NCBI GenBank assembly: GCA_963920525.1 | Contig: OY986436.1 | Location: 84,972,970-85,036,969 of the forward strand | Direction: 5' to 3' | From: Dichetophora obliterata | Lineage: Eukaryota; Arthropoda; Insecta; Diptera; Sciomyzidae | Length of the DNA: 64,000 nt | Part shown: in pieces, positions 63,378-64,000 of the stretch | How positions within the stretch are numbered: the stretch's first letter is position 1 | How the letters are laid out: each line of letters begins with the position of its first letter | Notes under the pieces: generated by a model | Databases searched by the model: none | The model's input: the letters and a program-made list of their open reading frames with translations, nothing else | Told to the model about the DNA's origin: nothing | Made by a program: the position numbers and the translations under genes

Positions 63378-64000
63378 GTTGCTGCTATAAAAAGGGTCCG
63401 TGTTTCTGGCCAAAAGGAGGGGAAGCGGGATTTTTTTTACCCCCATTATAATCTTAGTAAAAAAATGGTTCCTTGTACTTAAAAACATTTTAAAATCCAA
63501 CTATTTCATTATACTAGAATTAATCCTATTTTTTAACGCCAGTTGAAATTAACGGGTTTAAATATGGGCTCACAATGTTTGCTTTTCATATCGGAAAAAA
63601 ATTCTTATCAAGATAGTACTTTTTGCTATTTAAAAAATACTTTTTAAAGAGTACGTTTTTACTTTTCTCCGAAGCGACCCTGGACCAGTCAAGCAACGAA
63701 TTCTACATACGTTCCACAATCAAACGTGACAACAACGTATTGTTGTGAACCATAATAGTTCGAAACTGTTGTGTCTTCTTGACAGTTGTGTCTACTCGCA
63801 AGAAGACACAGCAGTTTATTGCTGTGAAGCGTAATAAGCCTATTAATGTTGACATTTCTGGTCCACAGATTGATATTGATTTCAAAGTTCTTCATTCAAG
63901 TTCGGAAAGCTTCGTTGAACATTTTATAAAATATACTGACAAATTTTTTCAAATATTCCAACAAAAAATAAAGGATCACAGCAGTTTGTCTCTGATGAAG

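Larger units (their letters stand above)
61841..63842. mobile_element. TTA-flanked DNA transposon inserted in an exon, with nested hAT-like element
   Basis: The ends TAGCCCTATTACGGTTCACA and (inverse of the right end) TAGGCTTATTACGCTTCACA agree at 17 of 20 positions. TTA flanks both sides (61838-61840; 63843-63845). Further inside both ends are rich in CAACAACACAG/CTGTTGTGTC words. No transposase is visible. TTA duplication suggests PIF/Harbinger; a TA duplication with shorter ends (mariner type) is also possible. Without the nested 974-bp element it would be about 1.0 kb. Confidence 0.65.
61739..64000 (+). pseudogene. Unknown gene whose exon is interrupted by a transposon; runs off the window
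   Basis: After a 3' splice site (TTTTTAG, 61732-61738) a frame reads ELDDISERLEILKKDN, CSWPEIENYYTAT, a TGA stop, KDRL, then the transposon starts at 61841. On the far side (63846 on) the frame continues NVDISGPQIDIDFKVLHSSS, ESFVEHFIKYTDKFFQIFQQ and KIKDHSSLSLMK to the window end with no stop. Removing 61841-63845 (element plus one TTA) joins the two parts in phase. So one coding exon of at least 85 codons was split. The TGA (perhaps from CGA) and the insertion suggest it is dead. The protein is not recognised; it could itself belong to an older mobile element. Confidence 0.45.

Overview
This is eukaryotic, very AT-rich, non-coding sequence from an insect, most likely a fly (Diptera, Brachycera). 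The reasons are the mix of mobile elements: non-LTR retrotransposons of the Dong/R4, RTE, R1/LOA and CR1-like groups, an INE-1/DINE-1-like Helitron relative, and PIF/Harbinger, hAT, piggyBac-like and mariner-like DNA transposons. I recognise no intact host protein-coding gene. Nothing prokaryotic is present (no operons, rRNA or CRISPR).

Layout. 0-5.9 kb: two kilobase-scale (TAA)n tracts split by a 5'-truncated Dong/R4-like retrotransposon. 5.9-8.2 kb: a short LTR element with two nearly identical LTRs and a broken zinc-knuckle gag on the minus strand, abutting a mariner-like transposase start. 9.4-9.9 and 17.9-18.4 kb: RTE-like pol fragments. 12.0-15.0 kb: a long decayed R1/LOA-type element (endonuclease, RT, RNase H, C-terminal Cys/His region), itself split by an insertion. 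17.1-17.5 kb: an inverted-repeat MITE. 19.6-20.7 kb: INE-1-like element. 21.7-22.8 kb: hAT-like element with an 8-bp target duplication. 25-26.8 kb: tandem repeats and a MITE. 27.1-28.6 kb: decayed PIF/Harbinger transposase plus its partner gene. 30.7 kb: a near-perfect hairpin. 32.1-33.0 kb: a TTA-flanked 864-bp element.

34.5-36.4 kb: a long inverted repeat enclosing an RT fragment. 36.6-38.7 kb: a long-TIR element carrying a gene of an arthropod protein family with no known function. 39.3-39.7 and 59.4-60.2 kb: more R1/LOA pieces. 44.7-47.4 kb: tandem and dispersed repeats. 49.1-50.8 kb: another 1.6-kb (TAA)n tract. 50.9, 53.5 and 58.4 kb: tRNA-like (SINE-head) modules. 55.3, 57.7 and 58.7 kb: three MITEs with visible target duplications. 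60.2-61.0 kb: a diffuse TTGATAAA/TTTATCAA-rich stretch. 61.1-64 kb: exon-like ORFs, one of them interrupted by a TTA-flanked transposon that in turn contains a hAT-like element.

The window is best read as an intergenic or intronic transposon graveyard in which elements repeatedly inserted into one another. The most informative places are the nested insertion at 61.8-63.8 kb, where removing the element and one TTA restores an open frame, and the long-TIR element at 36.6-38.7 kb. Long stretches (about 9.9-12, 15-17, 23-25, 28.9-32, 39.7-44.7, 51-57 kb) hold nothing I can name.
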